Program-made: the position numbers and the translations under genes
Origin: Sphagnum magellanicum
Lineage: Eukaryota > Streptophyta > Sphagnopsida > Sphagnales > Sphagnaceae
Assembly (NCBI GenBank): GCA_021904315.1
Contig: CM038912.1
Location: forward strand, 15,525,061 to 15,589,060
Direction of reading: 5' to 3'
DNA: 64,000 nucleotides
Notes under the pieces: generated by a model
Databases searched by the model: none
Told to the model about the DNA's origin: nothing
What the model saw: only the letters and a program-made list of their open reading frames with translations
Shown: positions 24,440 to 36,900 of the stretch, piece after piece
Position numbering within the stretch: position 1 is the first letter of the stretch
Layout of the letters: the number at the start of each line of letters is the position of its first letter

Positions 24440-26040
24440 AGAGGGTTTTTGTGGGAAAAATGAACTAAAGTTGCCAGATTTTGAGGAAAAAAATTCCGAA
24501 ATCATCATATTTAGTCAATATGTTCTGGCCAGCATCTTTTTTTTTGGCGACCCCAAAAAATATAATAATAAAATTTTTAAAAATAGAGAAGGTAGTGCAA
24601 ATCTTACCAAGGGTTTCTTTTGGAAAAAATGGCCCATAGTCGCCATAATTTGAGGAAAACAAAAATGAAATTGCCATTTTTTGCAAAACTGGGTTCCAGC
24701 ATGTTGCCAAAATATTGCAAGAATCCTAATTTTTTCTAATGTCAACTCTGACATGTAGCCAAATTTGGCTAAGTCTGCTTGCTGATTGCCAAACCTCCTA
24801 CCTCACAAAATTTCCGTTTAAAAATTTTAATTAATTAATTATTAAAAAAATATTTAAAAGAAAAACCTGGTTTTAGCAAGTAGGATTCTTAATTGTTTTA
24901 CTATGGTAAATAACTTGTAGCTAAATTTGGCTAATTCCTCTTGTGGATGATCACCAATGTGGCTACCTAACAAAATTGAAAAGGAAAACAAAATTGCCAA
25001 AGACTCCCTGAACAAAATGTTCCACATGTTGAAAAAATTTGTTGGAAAAATTTGACAAATTTTTCATTATCAATGAATAGTTTAAATTAAATTAAATTAA
25101 ATTAAATATCAATAAAATCAACTTAAATCTGATTCCTTGAACTATTTACTAATTCAACACAAATACATTTTCAGGGTAGATTATTATCATTATGGTAAAA
25201 AAATTTATTCAAGCAATGTCTTTCAATAAATAAATAAACCATTAAAAGTGCAAACAATGGTGATGAGCATTTTTGATGAAGGTCTATTAATTTCTATAAA
25301 TCTCAAACATTGCCAATTTCAGTTTTATTGGCTAGGCAAGGATATTGTGTTAAGATTCATTATAGAGTTTTAGTGTTTTAGGGTAGGCTATTTTTTGCCA
25401 CTTGGCAACACAAAAATAAATAAATAAATAAATAAATAAGTAAATAAAGTCCAATCCAACTCATACAAAAAGGATCTTTTGTGAAAGAAATGCGCCAAAA
25501 TTGTCAAATGGTTTTTTTTCCTGAAATCGCCATATTTGGACAATATAGGTTACCAGCAGGTGACTAAAATATAGCAAGATTCTTTGTTTTTTTTTTTTTC
25601 TTACTATACTCTCTGATCGGTAGCCAAATTTGGCTAATTCCTCTTATGAATGACCACCCATGTGGCTATGTGAATTTTTCGAATGGCAATTATAAGATTA
25701 AGGAACCACTTGGAGACCCATGTTTTGGTTCTTTCAAATTTGTCAAGTAGGCAGGTGGGTTGGCTATCACGCACAAGACAGCTTCGCCAAATTTGGCTAA
25801 AGGTCAGAGGGGTAAGAAGAAAATTTGAGGATTTCCAGTCTAATTTGGGTTGGAACCTATTCTCTAAATATGGCGACTATGGCGACTTGGGCCCATCTTT
25901 TTTGCCCCCAAAAAAAATTACCATTTGTGGCTTTTCACACCTTCCTTTTTTGCTCGCCAGGTTCTCGCCCCAAAAAAAAGCACTGCTCTGAGAACCGGGC
26001 AAGGGGTCTGTGCCAATTTGTGCCAATTTCTAATACCCGG
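24440..26040. repeat. Decayed repeat family with palindromic CCAAATTTGG sites
   Basis: Two halves (about 24,440-25,000 and 25,440-25,960) resemble each other. Shared phrases include CAAATTTGGCTAATTCCTCTT near 24,923 and 25,626, and GCCATA-TTG-GGA tracts. The 14-base perfect palindrome AGCCAAATTTGGCT occurs at 24,757-24,770 and 25,622-25,635. A one-mismatch copy is at 24,919-24,932 and a 12-base core at 25,786-25,797. AAAT microsatellites lie near 24,412-24,440 and 25,413-25,448. No coding region is supported. It separates the divergent ARPC4 (-) and PLATZ (+) genes. Confidence 0.6.
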
Positions 26041-26106
26041 TGAACTAATACACGTGGCATAAAAAGAGAGGGGGAGAGAGAGGAATGTCATTTTTCAAAC
26101 CCTAAA

Positions 26107-26160
26107 ATATTATATTATACTATATTATATTATATTATATTATATTATATTATAATAATA
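26107..26160. repeat. (TTATA)n microsatellite
   Basis: About nine near-perfect TATAT/TTATA pentamers, ending in TAATAATAA. It lies about 560 bases before the PLATZ start codon. Confidence 0.9.
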
Positions 26161-26374
26161 AAAAGGCAAAATGGTAACAACGCATGAGACACTTGTGTCT
26201 ACGACACATACTTTCTCGCCCACAAAACAACTTACAAACACGCCACCTGGACATCCTGAGCAGCCACATGGCGCACTAGCAAGGCAAAAAGAAGAGATGC
26301 GAGTTTGGCAACACTGCCACGTCACCGTTTCGTATCAAAGCCCAAAGCCCATGGCCACTTTTCGATGGCCACTC

Positions 26375-26460
26375 GGTCGCTCTTTCTCTTTCTCTCTCTC
26401 GCCCGTCCGCCCGCCCGCCCGCCAGCGCGCGCGCACGCGCTCGCTCGCTCGCTCGTTCGC
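26375..26460 (+). promoter_or_regulatory. CT-rich then GC-rich leader tract before PLATZ
   Basis: A TTTCTCTTTCTCTCTCTC run is followed by CCCG/CCGC repeats, GCGC repeats and CGCT repeats. This is the most GC-rich point of its surroundings, in otherwise AT-rich DNA. Position 260-345 bases before the ATG suggests a transcription start region or 5' leader. The exact start is not known. Confidence 0.5.
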
Positions 26461-26720
26461 GTCGGTTGTTGTTTGCTGTTGTTGCAGAAATTCGGATCTC
26501 TTTTGTGGAGTGAATGGAATTTGGGATTTCTTCAATTGATTTTTTGAGGGCATCAGAGATTGGCAAGCAGAAATTTTGGTTGTTCCTGCAAGAAGAAGAA
26601 AGGGTGTCAGACAAAGAGAGCGCGCTCCATTGCAGGAGCAGGGGTGGAAGCAAGTAAGGGTTGAAGCTTTTGTTCAAGACGGGAATCCTTTTGTAGTAGT
26701 GTTTTTTTTGGTAAGGGGCA

Positions 26721-27848
26721 ATGGCAGGCCTGCGGCCTGATCATGAGGAGGTACTAGTACTACCATGGTTGGGACCACTACTGCAGACGGGGTTTTTCGG
26801 GCACTGCAGAAACCACAACTCCATAGGGAAACATGAGAGAAACCATTTCTGTCTAGAGTGTCATGGGTCTGCAGGTGCCTTGTGTCCTGAAGGCCTAGGA
26901 GAGAATCACAAGAACCACTTAAGCCTGCAGATCAGGAAAGCTTCACACCGAGATGCAGTGAGAATTTCAGACATTCAAAAACTTCTGGACGTCTCCGGCA
27001 TCCAAGCCTATACTATCAACAGTGCCAAGATCCTGTTTCTACAAAGCCGGGCTCAACAACCCCAGCAACAGAAGCTGCAGAAGAGCAGCAGCTGCAGCAA
27101 GGGAGGAGGAGGGGTGAGATTCAATTGTGAGACTTGTCATAGAAGCATTGCTGATCAAGTCAGGTTCTGCTCCATCAACTGCAAGCGCTTGGCTGTGGGG
27201 GATTCTAACTTAGTAGCTCCTGCAGCTCAAGATCAGCAGCAATTTATAGACCATCCCAGCTCCCACCACCTCAATCTTGCTGCATGCTCTAGTGAAGATT
27301 ACAGCTTGTTGCAGTTCCATCCAGGACATGATAAAATTACAAATGTTCAAGGCAGGAGCTTTGAATCCTCAAGTACTGAGTTGCAGCAGGTACCGAAATT
27401 GATCACCAGTTTTAGAGACCATGCTCGAGCCTGGCATGAGCTGCAAGCCTACAATTCGATGCGGACTACTACTACTCAGGCAGAAAATTCTCAACTATGG
27501 ATGCAGGATCAGTCTGGGGCAGCGTCAATGCAGAAGAAGAGGAAGAAGTTTTGCAGTACTCCTCATGACCATCCTCATCAGCAGCCGCAGCAGCAACTAC
27601 ATGAGCTGGGATCATCTAATTTTCTCTTGACATCATCGCCCATGTCAGTGCTTGCTCTTCATCATCATCATCATCAGCAGCAGCAGCAGCCTGCGAGTCG
27701 AAGCTCGCATGAAAACTCTTGGTCCTGCAAATCTGATCTCAGTCCAAGAAGCTTTTTTGGTCCTTCCACTCCCCCAAGCATAGAAGAGGCAAGCTCAAGG
27801 ACACATTCCAGAAAACAATGCCATCCTCACAGAGCTCCCCTGTTCTAG
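26721..27848 (+). CDS. PLATZ-family zinc-dependent DNA-binding protein
   Basis: Single uninterrupted frame of 375 residues. The PLATZ domain covers about residues 16-160: PWLGPLL, FFGHCRNH, ERNHFCLECHG, HLSLQIRKAS, DIQKLLDVSGIQAYTINSAK (about 84-103), then FNCETC and RFCSINCKR. Likely zinc ligands are C29, H32, C44, C47, C55, H63, H66, C136, C139, C150 and C154. The family usually has a Cys three residues after C55; here it is Gly (CPEGL), so one ligand seems missing. The C-terminal half is low complexity with a His5-Gln5 run near residue 315. PLATZ proteins bind A/T-rich DNA and generally repress transcription. Angiosperm PLATZ genes usually have introns; none is seen here. The start is the first ATG upstream of the domain, after a long leader. 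Confidence 0.93.
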   Translation: MAGLRPDHEEVLVLPWLGPLLQTGFFGHCRNHNSIGKHERNHFCLECHGSAGALCPEGLGENHKNHLSLQIRKASHRDAVRISDIQKLLDVSGIQAYTINSAKILFLQSRAQQPQQQKLQKSSSCSKGGGGVRFNCETCHRSIADQVRFCSINCKRLAVGDSNLVAPAAQDQQQFIDHPSSHHLNLAACSSEDYSLLQFHPGHDKITNVQGRSFESSSTELQQVPKLITSFRDHARAWHELQAYNSMRTTTTQAENSQLWMQDQSGAASMQKKRKKFCSTPHDHPHQQPQQQLHELGSSNFLLTSSPMSVLALHHHHHQQQQQPASRSSHENSWSCKSDLSPRSFFGPSTPPSIEEASSRTHSRKQCHPHRAPLF

Positions 27849-28990
27849 ATGGGCCACTACACAGCAGCAGCAAATTGTTCGGGTACACATTCATCAACCC
27901 TCACAAAACCTCCCCCAACTACAGAAAACCCTCTCTGAGTTGTATACTAGTTAGAAGATCAGTATATTAAGACTCTGGATGATCGCCAAGCTCAGAATAT
28001 GCAGCTTCCAGTTTATAAAATTGTGCACAGAGATCTGTATGAGTAGTACTGAAAGAAAAAACTCTCCTTCAAACAGCCCATTTTGTATGGGAAAAAACCC
28101 AAGATCCAAAACCACCCAATTTCAGCTCTACATACATATATACATACATACATACAACCAAGAACTTGCTTGCTAGATAGAATCTTCAGCTTCTTGTACA
28201 TTTGGTGGAAGTAGAGATTTCCATTTTACATACAGCATCAAATCATGGAATAGAGAGCTTCAATAGGGAGGGGGGGGGGGAGTGAAGAAAATGAAGGTAT
28301 GATGATCAGAAGAAGCTCTCAGACTCTTCAAACTCTTCTTCTTCTTCCCTCCCCACAACCCAACACAGGATTCACAGAAATTTGCAGCAACCAAGTTTTA
28401 TGGTTGCTGCAGCAACAGGACACTTATATGATCAACTTTTTGCTATTATTGTTTAAAGATATGGAAACTCAGATCAGAAGCTTGTTTTTTTCTGATGTGA
28501 GAAATGATCACAAAATCAAAGCTGATCATCCTTTTGCACTACAGAGGTTTTTTATTCAAGCTTTTTGAGGCTCAGAGTGGGTGTGGGTGGGTGTTCAATG
28601 AAGCAAAATCTTTGTAGTCAAATTCCTGGATTGTTTAGAGATTAGATCCCTTTCTGAACTGATTAGAGTTTAATCTACCCTCCTTGATCATATGTAATGT
28701 GTATAATTTAGAGAAGGAGAAGAAGAAGGGTCTACATTTAAACCCTAGACCTTAAACCCTAAATTTAGACCCTCCCTGGATTCAAGGCCGCAGTCATGAG
28801 GCCTGCAGGCCGAGTGGAGAGTGTGGTGATGGCTCCTGCACAAGGTTAACACAAAACAAAAGCAATGAGAAAATGCATTGCAAAAATTTCAATGGTTCTT
28901 TATGAATTTAAAACATACATTTGTTTTTATAGATCATAATGTTTCAACCTTCCGTGGAGAAGTTATTTAATAAATGCTTTTTGTTATAAA
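27849..28990. other. PLATZ 3' flank, no gene
   Basis: Probable 3' untranslated region with small repeats: CATA near 28,131-28,156 and a ten-G run near 28,270. A stretch near 28,739-28,762 contains reverse-strand telomere-like AAACCCTA units. Open frames here are short and without motif. Confidence 0.5.
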
Positions 28991-29665
28991 TTCGTTGAAA
29001 TCAAAACTGAGATATATAGGCAAATTTTGAGCATGTTCTTGGTTGTGTTCGAAAGCCTTTCATTGAATAGGATGTAATGAGAGTGATTTCTAAAATATTA
29101 GACCTGAGGCATCGGAGATATTGAATTTTGAGTAATTTTTGTCATTGAAAATTTAATTAAATAAAAAATGGTTTTGAAAAGAAAAATTATCTGGGGAAAT
29201 AATTCACACTCATGCCAACAACACAAGGTATAGAGATGCACATGGAATATTGACATTTGCTTATTTATATTAATGAAGGAGGTAATTTGAACTTTCTTTG
29301 TTTTTGTTTGTCATGTTGAAGTCTCCCGAAACCAAAACACATCTTGTTGTGCACTATTGGTACCATTGGGAAATCCTTAACAAATAGAGGTGCATTGGTT
29401 TGGTTTCCTAATGTTTTGACATATGGTGAAAAAGTTATTGAAAATTGAATAAATTTTTCATTAAAAATTCATTTAAATCAAAACTCTAAAAATTATTGGG
29501 GAATTTGGGCACACTTTTGATTGGTATTAGAGAGCTCACTGTGAGTACGATTTAATGATGGTGATTTAGAAAATTTTAAACCTAAGGTGAGAGAAATATT
29601 GAAATTTGAGTAATATTTTCATTGAAAATTCAATTAAATGAAAAAATGATTTTGAATTTTCAGCG
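28990..29665. repeat. Diverged direct duplication, ~170-base copies
   Basis: About 28,990-29,165 resembles about 29,465-29,655. Both run from AAATCAAAACT through TTTAG-AATTTTA/TATTAGACCT-AGG and ATATTGAA-TTTGAGTAAT to TCATTGAAAATT and AATTAAAT-AAAAAATG. Many substitutions show the duplication is old. Confidence 0.55.
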
Positions 29666-30395
29666 GCAGAAATCACTTTAAAATCAATATTTCCCACATT
29701 TTGAATCCAGATCTTACCAAATAAATTCCAATAAATCCTGCTCGTCAAGATCTTTTCCAACAACACAAAAGGCACATTCCAATTCCTCCAAAGTTTTCAG
29801 CTATGATTTAGTTTAATTTTTAGTAAAGAAATCATTCAATATTCAAGAACTTTTGCACCACAACTCCAAACGTCATGAAACCAAAGCCCATGCACCCCTC
29901 CTGATCAAGAGCTTTCCAAAGACAACAGGAACATGATCTGAAGCATCCTGGTTTAGTCGATCTCATAACTGCAAAACAAAACAAACTACCTTGCTTCATA
30001 GATAGACTGGGTATCAGAAGAAGTATAAAAAACAAGTGGTGAACTTTAGACTTGCAACACCCCAGCCCTCAAACATTGTCATACACATAACAACCTAAAG
30101 TTGGACAAAGTTTTTGAAGAACTGAGCCTAACAATTTTCTTTTTGTGTTGAATTTTCACATTGTGGTGACAAAAGAAAAATGCAATGCAATAGTTGACCA
30201 ATTATTATTTTTTGAATTCGGTAACTAGACAGGTCCAGGTATCAATAACCCAATAGCTATGTATTGATTTTTTGAAACCCGATAAATAACATTGAAGCTA
30301 AATGTTGATTTTTTGAAACCCAATAAATAACCTACTCACCTAGTATTGAATTTTTGCTTAATAATTGACCTAAATTTAGGCTAGGATAACTTGAG
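29666..30395. other. Intergenic, AT-rich
   Basis: No gene supported. The phrase TTGATTTTTTGAAACCCGATAA and near copies recur two or three times between 30,205 and 30,350. Short frames lack motifs. Confidence 0.5.
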
Positions 30396-30690
30396 ACAAG
30401 GAAATTTTATTAAATCTCAGTGGGAAATGCTGAAACTCAGCATTTAATGCACAAGGTTCGAGAGTAACCATAGTAGTTAGTTTTACAGGTCGGAGCAGTG
30501 AAAATATATGTAGCAGCACTGATGAGCTCAGGAAAAAGGAAAGACAGGATGAAACTCAGTTTACCATCAAAATTGGTGGAAAATTTAGTTTGCATCCCAG
30601 TTATTTCGCTGTCTAAAATTTTCATTTCCGGTTACACGTTTGATACCCTATTATGCCGAAACTGGATGTTCTAGGCCCTTTAGTTCTTGC
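30396..30690 (+). repeat. Dispersed repeat, copy A (upstream of large gene)
   Basis: This stretch matches 58,152-58,410 in the same orientation along roughly 260 bases. Shared exact phrases include CAAGGAAATTTTATTAAATC, CAGCATTTAATGCACAAGGT, GAAAATATATGTAGCAGCA, GAAACTCAGTTTACCA and CCCTATTATGCCGAAACTGG. It ends about 220 bases before the start codon of the large gene. No coding capacity or clear terminal inverted repeats were seen; it could be a MITE-like or LTR-derived fragment. Confidence 0.8.
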
Positions 30691-30908
30691 CCACTAATTG
30701 CGAGAGTTTTACAGAGAACTCTAATGTATCACATTTTAGGGTTTGTTTGACCTTATTTGGCGCCAAAAAGAATTTGGTTTGAATTTCTTCATCCTCGTCT
30801 CCACAACCCCCAATGACAAATTAGGGTTGAGAGCTTTGTGTTTAGAGAAGGAAGAGCTCTGGGGAGCAATTTAGGGTTTGGTGCTTTGTGGTAAAACAAG
30901 GAGGAGCT

Positions 30909-33900
30909 ATGGCGAGCAGCAGCAAGAGCGGTGGGGTGTTGCCTTGGCTGGAAGGGTTGCAGCTTTCATGCCAATCGCGTGCGTTGTTGCCCCTTACCGA
31001 CGTGCTCCACTCTCTCTCTATCCTGGCCTCTTCTTCCTCTTGCATTCTCGCGTAAGCTCCTTTACCCTTTCCCCCCCTCTTTTCCTTCTTTTCCTTTCGA
31101 CCTCTCACCCCATTGAACCCGTGAATTCTCTGTAAGAACTGCTTGGTGATGTTTGGAGAGTAGTAGTACGGCCAAGAAAGTCTCCAATGCTCTTGGACTC
31201 TAGGTTCAAGGAAATTCAGTTGGTGCATTATGTAAGAATTGGATTTCACTTCTGTGAACTGCAGAGCTGTGAAGAAGGCGCCATCGTTGCACTGTTTTGT
31301 TGCCCTGCAGGACATAACATGTGCCTCACCTGGTAAGATTCTTGTTGCTACTGTTGACGAAGAAGCAATTTATATTATTTGTGTGGACTGGGGTTAGGGT
31401 TTAGGGTTTAAGGGTCTAGGTCTCCTTACCAAACTTTGAGCTGAAAGGTTAGCACAATTCTCTTCTGTCTCAATCTGTGGAAAAGTGGCATTTGCTTTAG
31501 GGTTTAAGGGTCTAGGTCTCCTTCCCGAGCTTTGAGCCTCACATGATTTGTGTTTGAGCTGAAAGGTTAGTACAATTTTCTTCTGGCTCAATTCTGTGGA
31601 GAAGTGGCATGTGAACAGGTGAAGGAGTTGCTCGGCTTCAGGAACTGGAAGAAGTTCAACTGCGAATAGTGGAAGCTCTTTGTACAAAGGAAGATGGACA
31701 GCCAGCTGCCATAGTTAGCTGCCGGATTGCCCTTCGGACAATACTCTACCATTACAACACCACAAGGGTGGAGTGCTCTGATGCAAAAAAGAAACACTAT
31801 TTCTTATTGCTACTCCATAGATAAGAACTGCTGTTTGTGGTCCAATTCAATGACAACCTTATGTAGAGAAAACCACCCTCAACTACGTACTTTTGTGTTC
31901 TTTCTCCCAAAATGCAATTTCTGTATTTGTGCAAACTAACACATGATGACATTTGGAACTGCAGATTTCAGTGAAGGCAACTGTGATGCTTCTCTCTCAG
32001 TCAGCAAAGCTTGAGCATTGGGACATTGCCAAGCTTATTGTAGCTTGTCTCTCTCAGGTGATTTGCTCTGCTCTTTGCACATTGCTAGTTTTACAGATAG
32101 AAGAGTCCACGGGGGTGGCAAAATGTGTATCTTTTACACTCCTAAGTGATGATCACAAGCCCCCCCAAGTCCTTTTGATTTCCTATTGCTGCAGGGTTTC
32201 TTCTGTGATCATGGTTACAATAGTGCTTTACCAGTCTGTGAGGTTGCAGCACTTTCAAGATGGTTCCCTGTCATCCAAGGACACAACATCATGTGCTGCA
32301 AGTATTGAGCAGACCAGAGCTATGTTCACCCGGTATTTGTCTGTATGCTCCTGCAGCATTTAAATGAAGTTGCCTTAGGAGAATTGCAGCAAAAGGTGTT
32401 GGCCACACTGAGGGACTCACTTGTTCTTCCGAGAATCTGGTAAGCATGCTAGGTTGGGCCTATTGGCATGTTTGCTACCTTTGTTGTTGCCATAAGGAGG
32501 GGCAGGAAGACAAGGTACCATTGCTGGGAGTAGCTATGAGTCTGTTCTTGCTAATGCTTTTTCTGTTTTCAGTAGCCTGCAGGTGCTTTTGGAGCCATTG
32601 CACAAACTGGTGTTTCTCCAGCTGAGTGCATGGATGCTGGAAGGAAGCCCACCAATAGACACTGCTTTGCCACCCCCAATCAAGTGGTACTTGCGGTTTT
32701 TACATAAATGTTTTGTTAAAAGCAGGGGAGAGGGGAGCCCTAACCCATGTGGTCAAATCACATCAAAGGATCTACAGTTTTTGTTTTGGCCTTTCTTGTC
32801 CACTTCTGGTGATCACGAAAGTTCCACATCAATGAAGATTTCTGACAGCCATGGAAATGGAACCCCCTTACACTCCAACAATGCACATGTGCAACAAGAT
32901 GAAGAACTGCAGCAAGAAAATTTGACAGGAGAAACATCCTGGTGTTTACAATATGGTGTTGAGTTTGCAAAATGGAGAGACAAACTGTGCACTCATCTTT
33001 GTACTGATCTCAAGGTGCGTTGGCACTCATTTTTCTTTCTTTGGGTTTTTAAAAAATCTGACAATACCAACAGAAAGATATTTGCCAATCTTTGTGCTCA
33101 CACGTTAGTGATTGCATCCATGTCTTGTGAATACAGATACCAATGGAAATTGCAGTAGGAGACCCAAATGCTCATAAAGAGAAGAAATATAACTGGCTCC
33201 CAGCTTCAGACTATTTACTGAGCCCAACAGAATTTATCCACCTGCACAACTTGCTACTCCACCATAGCAGCCAGCCTGAAGAACTTGAGTTGGGTCTAAA
33301 GAGAGGTTTGATGGTACGATGGCAGATCTAACTCACCTTTCTATGCATTTTGTTAAAAACAGTTTTCGGAGTGTTCTATCTTTTTTTGAGGGAACAGATG
33401 CTTTTTTCTGTTTTTCCTGGTCTCATGGGCCTCGTGGGTCTAGGTGTGGATGTTTCCAAGGCTTTGATATTTGCCTTCATCATGAGCCTCTCAGTTTTCA
33501 GTGCATTTAACACAGTTTTGGCATGCTGTCTCCAGTGACTTCCTTGTTGCAATGCACACTATGTTTATGCTCACACTCGCTTGATTTTTGGGTTCAAAGG
33601 TCACATGTGAACCAAGCAGTTATGCTTACAGAACTTTTCTAGGTTTGATTGGTAAGATGTCTGCCATTTGTACCTCTTGTGCCTTTCCTGAGCTGTCGGT
33701 CAACTTGGAAATTTTTCGTTGCTTGTAGGATGGTCTGTCTTTGGGAACATCGACTGTGGGAATTGTGGTCACTTTGTTGGACATTTTGGCCCGGGAAACT
33801 CAAGCATGTGAGTGCTGTCATGCCCATGGAGGCAGTAACCACTCAGCTGCAGAATGCATTGGCAGGTGTTGTGGATGCAACCAACCTAGACATCAGGTTT

Positions 33901-36900
33901 TGACCAGTAAATGTCCTCACCTTTTCTGCTAGCACTTGCAAATGGCCTTAGATACCTAGAACATCTTGGGCATTGATGAGTTACTCTCATCGAAGAGGTC
34001 CCAGTCAAGGTTTTCCAGTTTTCTAGTGCACAAACTGCCCTCATACACAATATCAGTCCTCGAAGTAGTTACTCAAGTCAGATATGTAATTGCCCTTAGT
34101 GAAATTGCCACATGTCAATACTGCAGAAAATGCTGGGCTGCTCCTGTTGTGTCTAGTAAGGCGGTTCTCGAAGGAATGTGATGTTCTCTGGGTGTTCCTA
34201 GTTCAAAACCTAATAGTGGCTGCACCTACTGCCCGAGAAAATTTTGCATTAGAGAAATATGATCCAAGCTGCGAGCTGTTAACAGACAGGTAAGCATTCT
34301 CTTCATATACCTCTCTTTCCACATTCCTGAATGTCATTCTGTCGAGATTGACATTCCATGATTTCTGCATTTACTTTGGACTCATTATCCCCTCCTCATG
34401 CATGATGATATTTGTGAATTCAAACCTGTAGGGTTTGTGTACTTTTGCATCTATGCTCTTTGATGGTTGTACATTGTGCATGTTGGTTATCCAGGGTGCT
34501 CCCTTGTGTAGGCCAGCTTGCTGATCTTCCCATGCCAGCAATGCACTCTGTTCTACTCAGCTGCATCAAGCATGAGATTGATGCAGTTTTATTAAGGGGG
34601 ATGAGAGAACTTCTGCCTAATCAAGCTGAAGCTTTAGTAAGGAATTCTGCAGGCCCTTTTGGGTTGGTTTTTGAAAATTGGAGTTTGCAGTTTCACAAGC
34701 AACAGTGGCACTCCTGCAGGCCTCATGTTTACAGAGGAGACAGGATCTTTGTAGTTGGATTTCAAATCCAAGGAAACCTCATGTTGTTGTTTAGAAGTGT
34801 CTAGGCTGAGGGTTTGAAGAATGTTGGTACTATGTTGCAGAGCTGGGCAGAAAGGTCTGGAAGAAGACTAGAGCAAGTTATCTGGCCTACACTTGTAAAG
34901 CAGATTGATCAGCATCCCTTCCTGTTCGTGTATTATGCTTCTCTTGAGCATTTAGCTCTCTTTGGTGCTGGAGGCTCTGCGGAATTGAGAGGGAGTTCCT
35001 GCAAGATCTCAGGGGTTTTTCCTTGCCTGCAAGAGTTATCACCAGTGGATTTCATACGGATCACAAAGAAGGAGCCACAGTACACACTGCCTTTGCTACA
35101 ATTTCTGAAGGCAGGTAGGAGCATCAAAGTTGTGGAACAGTTACTGCATGGTACGTAACTTGTCTTGTCCTGTCCCTGCTGACTTGTAGGAATTTCCTTG
35201 TAGGGTTTCTTGCTCTAGTTCAATCAAATGCTGTGTTCTTCCTGTGATGAAGTAAAAAGTTTTACATGAGTTTTCAGGCTAAAAACAGTCCCTGTCTTTG
35301 ATTGCCTGGCCTGCTGGTTTTGTACTAGTCAGTTTGTAGTTGACTTGTGGAATATGGACTTGGTGCAAATCTACAGAGAAAAGGGGGCAACCTGCAAACC
35401 CATTTGTGCTGGATAAGCATGCTTTACAGCAGGAGGATCATGTGGCAGCGATACACCACCAACTAGCTCGTGAGCTTTTCTGTACCCATTTATCAGCTTT
35501 TGTCCTAATTGAAATGCAGATGAACTATGCTTTCTCTTTGTTCCATGTCCTAATGGTTTTAGATGACTGATTACAATTCATTGTGATGGATGTTGTTCAG
35601 TCCAACAAAACTCTGGACAGGGGGACCTTCAACTGGATTTTTTCTGCTTAGAAGTTGTAGCATTCTCTGGTGGTTCCTTCCAATGCTTTTTTGGCATGGA
35701 GCCTGGTGGTGACAAAGCAGCAATGGATAAGGACCACATTGGCATGGAAACAGAAACTTTTGAGGAAGACAGCAACTGGAAGAAACCTGATAAGAATGAC
35801 AGAACTCATGCTTTAGCATCATTTGAGGTGTGTGGGTATTACCTTCTTTGATCATGTTCTCAAATTCTGTTAAATGCTTTGGTGCAATGGTAAGAAGCTT
35901 CTTGATAATGTGCCAATGATCTCACAGGGTCGGCTTCTACTTGCATACCAACTTCAACATTGGACACAGGCATGTTATTGACACTCACACTGTGCCTGAC
36001 AGTTACCCACTTGCACCCGTGTTACTTCTTGTCTACACATGTGCAGCAGACATAGCATATTTTCTGTGTCTACCATGTCTTGTGAGAAGTTCTTGTTTTC
36101 TTCCTGAGATTCTTCCTGAGTAGATGGAAGTGCATGAAAGAGCTCAGATGTTGTGTCAATGAATGCTGGCATTTGATCCTTTGAGCAGCAGGGTGTGGGA
36201 GTCAGGAACGTCAAATTCTCATCAAAATTCGAGAGCCTCAAAAAAGTATATTACCATGTTCTTTGCCTTTACTGCATGTAAGCATTTTCAAGAGACACAC
36301 TGCACCTTTGAGCATTGCTTTGTAAGGTACATAACCTATTTCTGGAGTTGGATAACAATCACTAGCTCTTGAGCTTTCTAGACTGCACAGTGTATTCTTA
36401 TTTCCTTCCATTCTGGACTCAGCTATTGGTTTATTTCACAGATTTCCAGCAGTTGATGAACGGGTGAGTGCTGAATTGTCAGCACTAAAGCAAGTCTTAA
36501 CTCTATGGCCAGAAGAGAAAGCTCAGTGCAAAATGTTTCAGTCAAAGATGGGCCAGGTTCAATTCTATGCAAGCTCTACCCAGAACGGGATGTGTCATGG
36601 CAAGATTGTAAAAGAATGCATCCCAGTGCAGTAGTTTCCACAATGAGGCTTTCTGTGTGCAGTGTGGATGGGGTTCAAGAAAAATAAGCCTGAATTGAAA
36701 AATACTTCCATGTAAATGTGCAGGCAGAAGCCATACAACCAGCCAAGCGACCAAAGTTTGATTCCTTGCAACCAAGAATCCCTACAAATCTCTCACAGAC
36801 AGGAGAAGAGAAAGCGGAACCAGATTGGATTGTAGAGGCAATATGCCGGTCTTCTTGCAGCTGTATCCTCTTTCTTATCCATGCTCTAGTTTAGTGGGCA

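Noticed and set aside
26171-26677. Open frames of 122 and 133 residues upstream of PLATZ
   Set aside because: They cross the CT and GC repeats of the leader; Arg/Ala/Ser-rich text comes from the repeats.
33729-34133. Apparent frameshift in the large gene, with MPMEAVTTQLQNALAGVVDA readable in another frame
   Set aside because: The straight frame keeps phase with exons on both sides (33729-33896, 34019-34076, 34127-34289), so no shift is needed. The other frame is taken as chance, though it looks protein-like.
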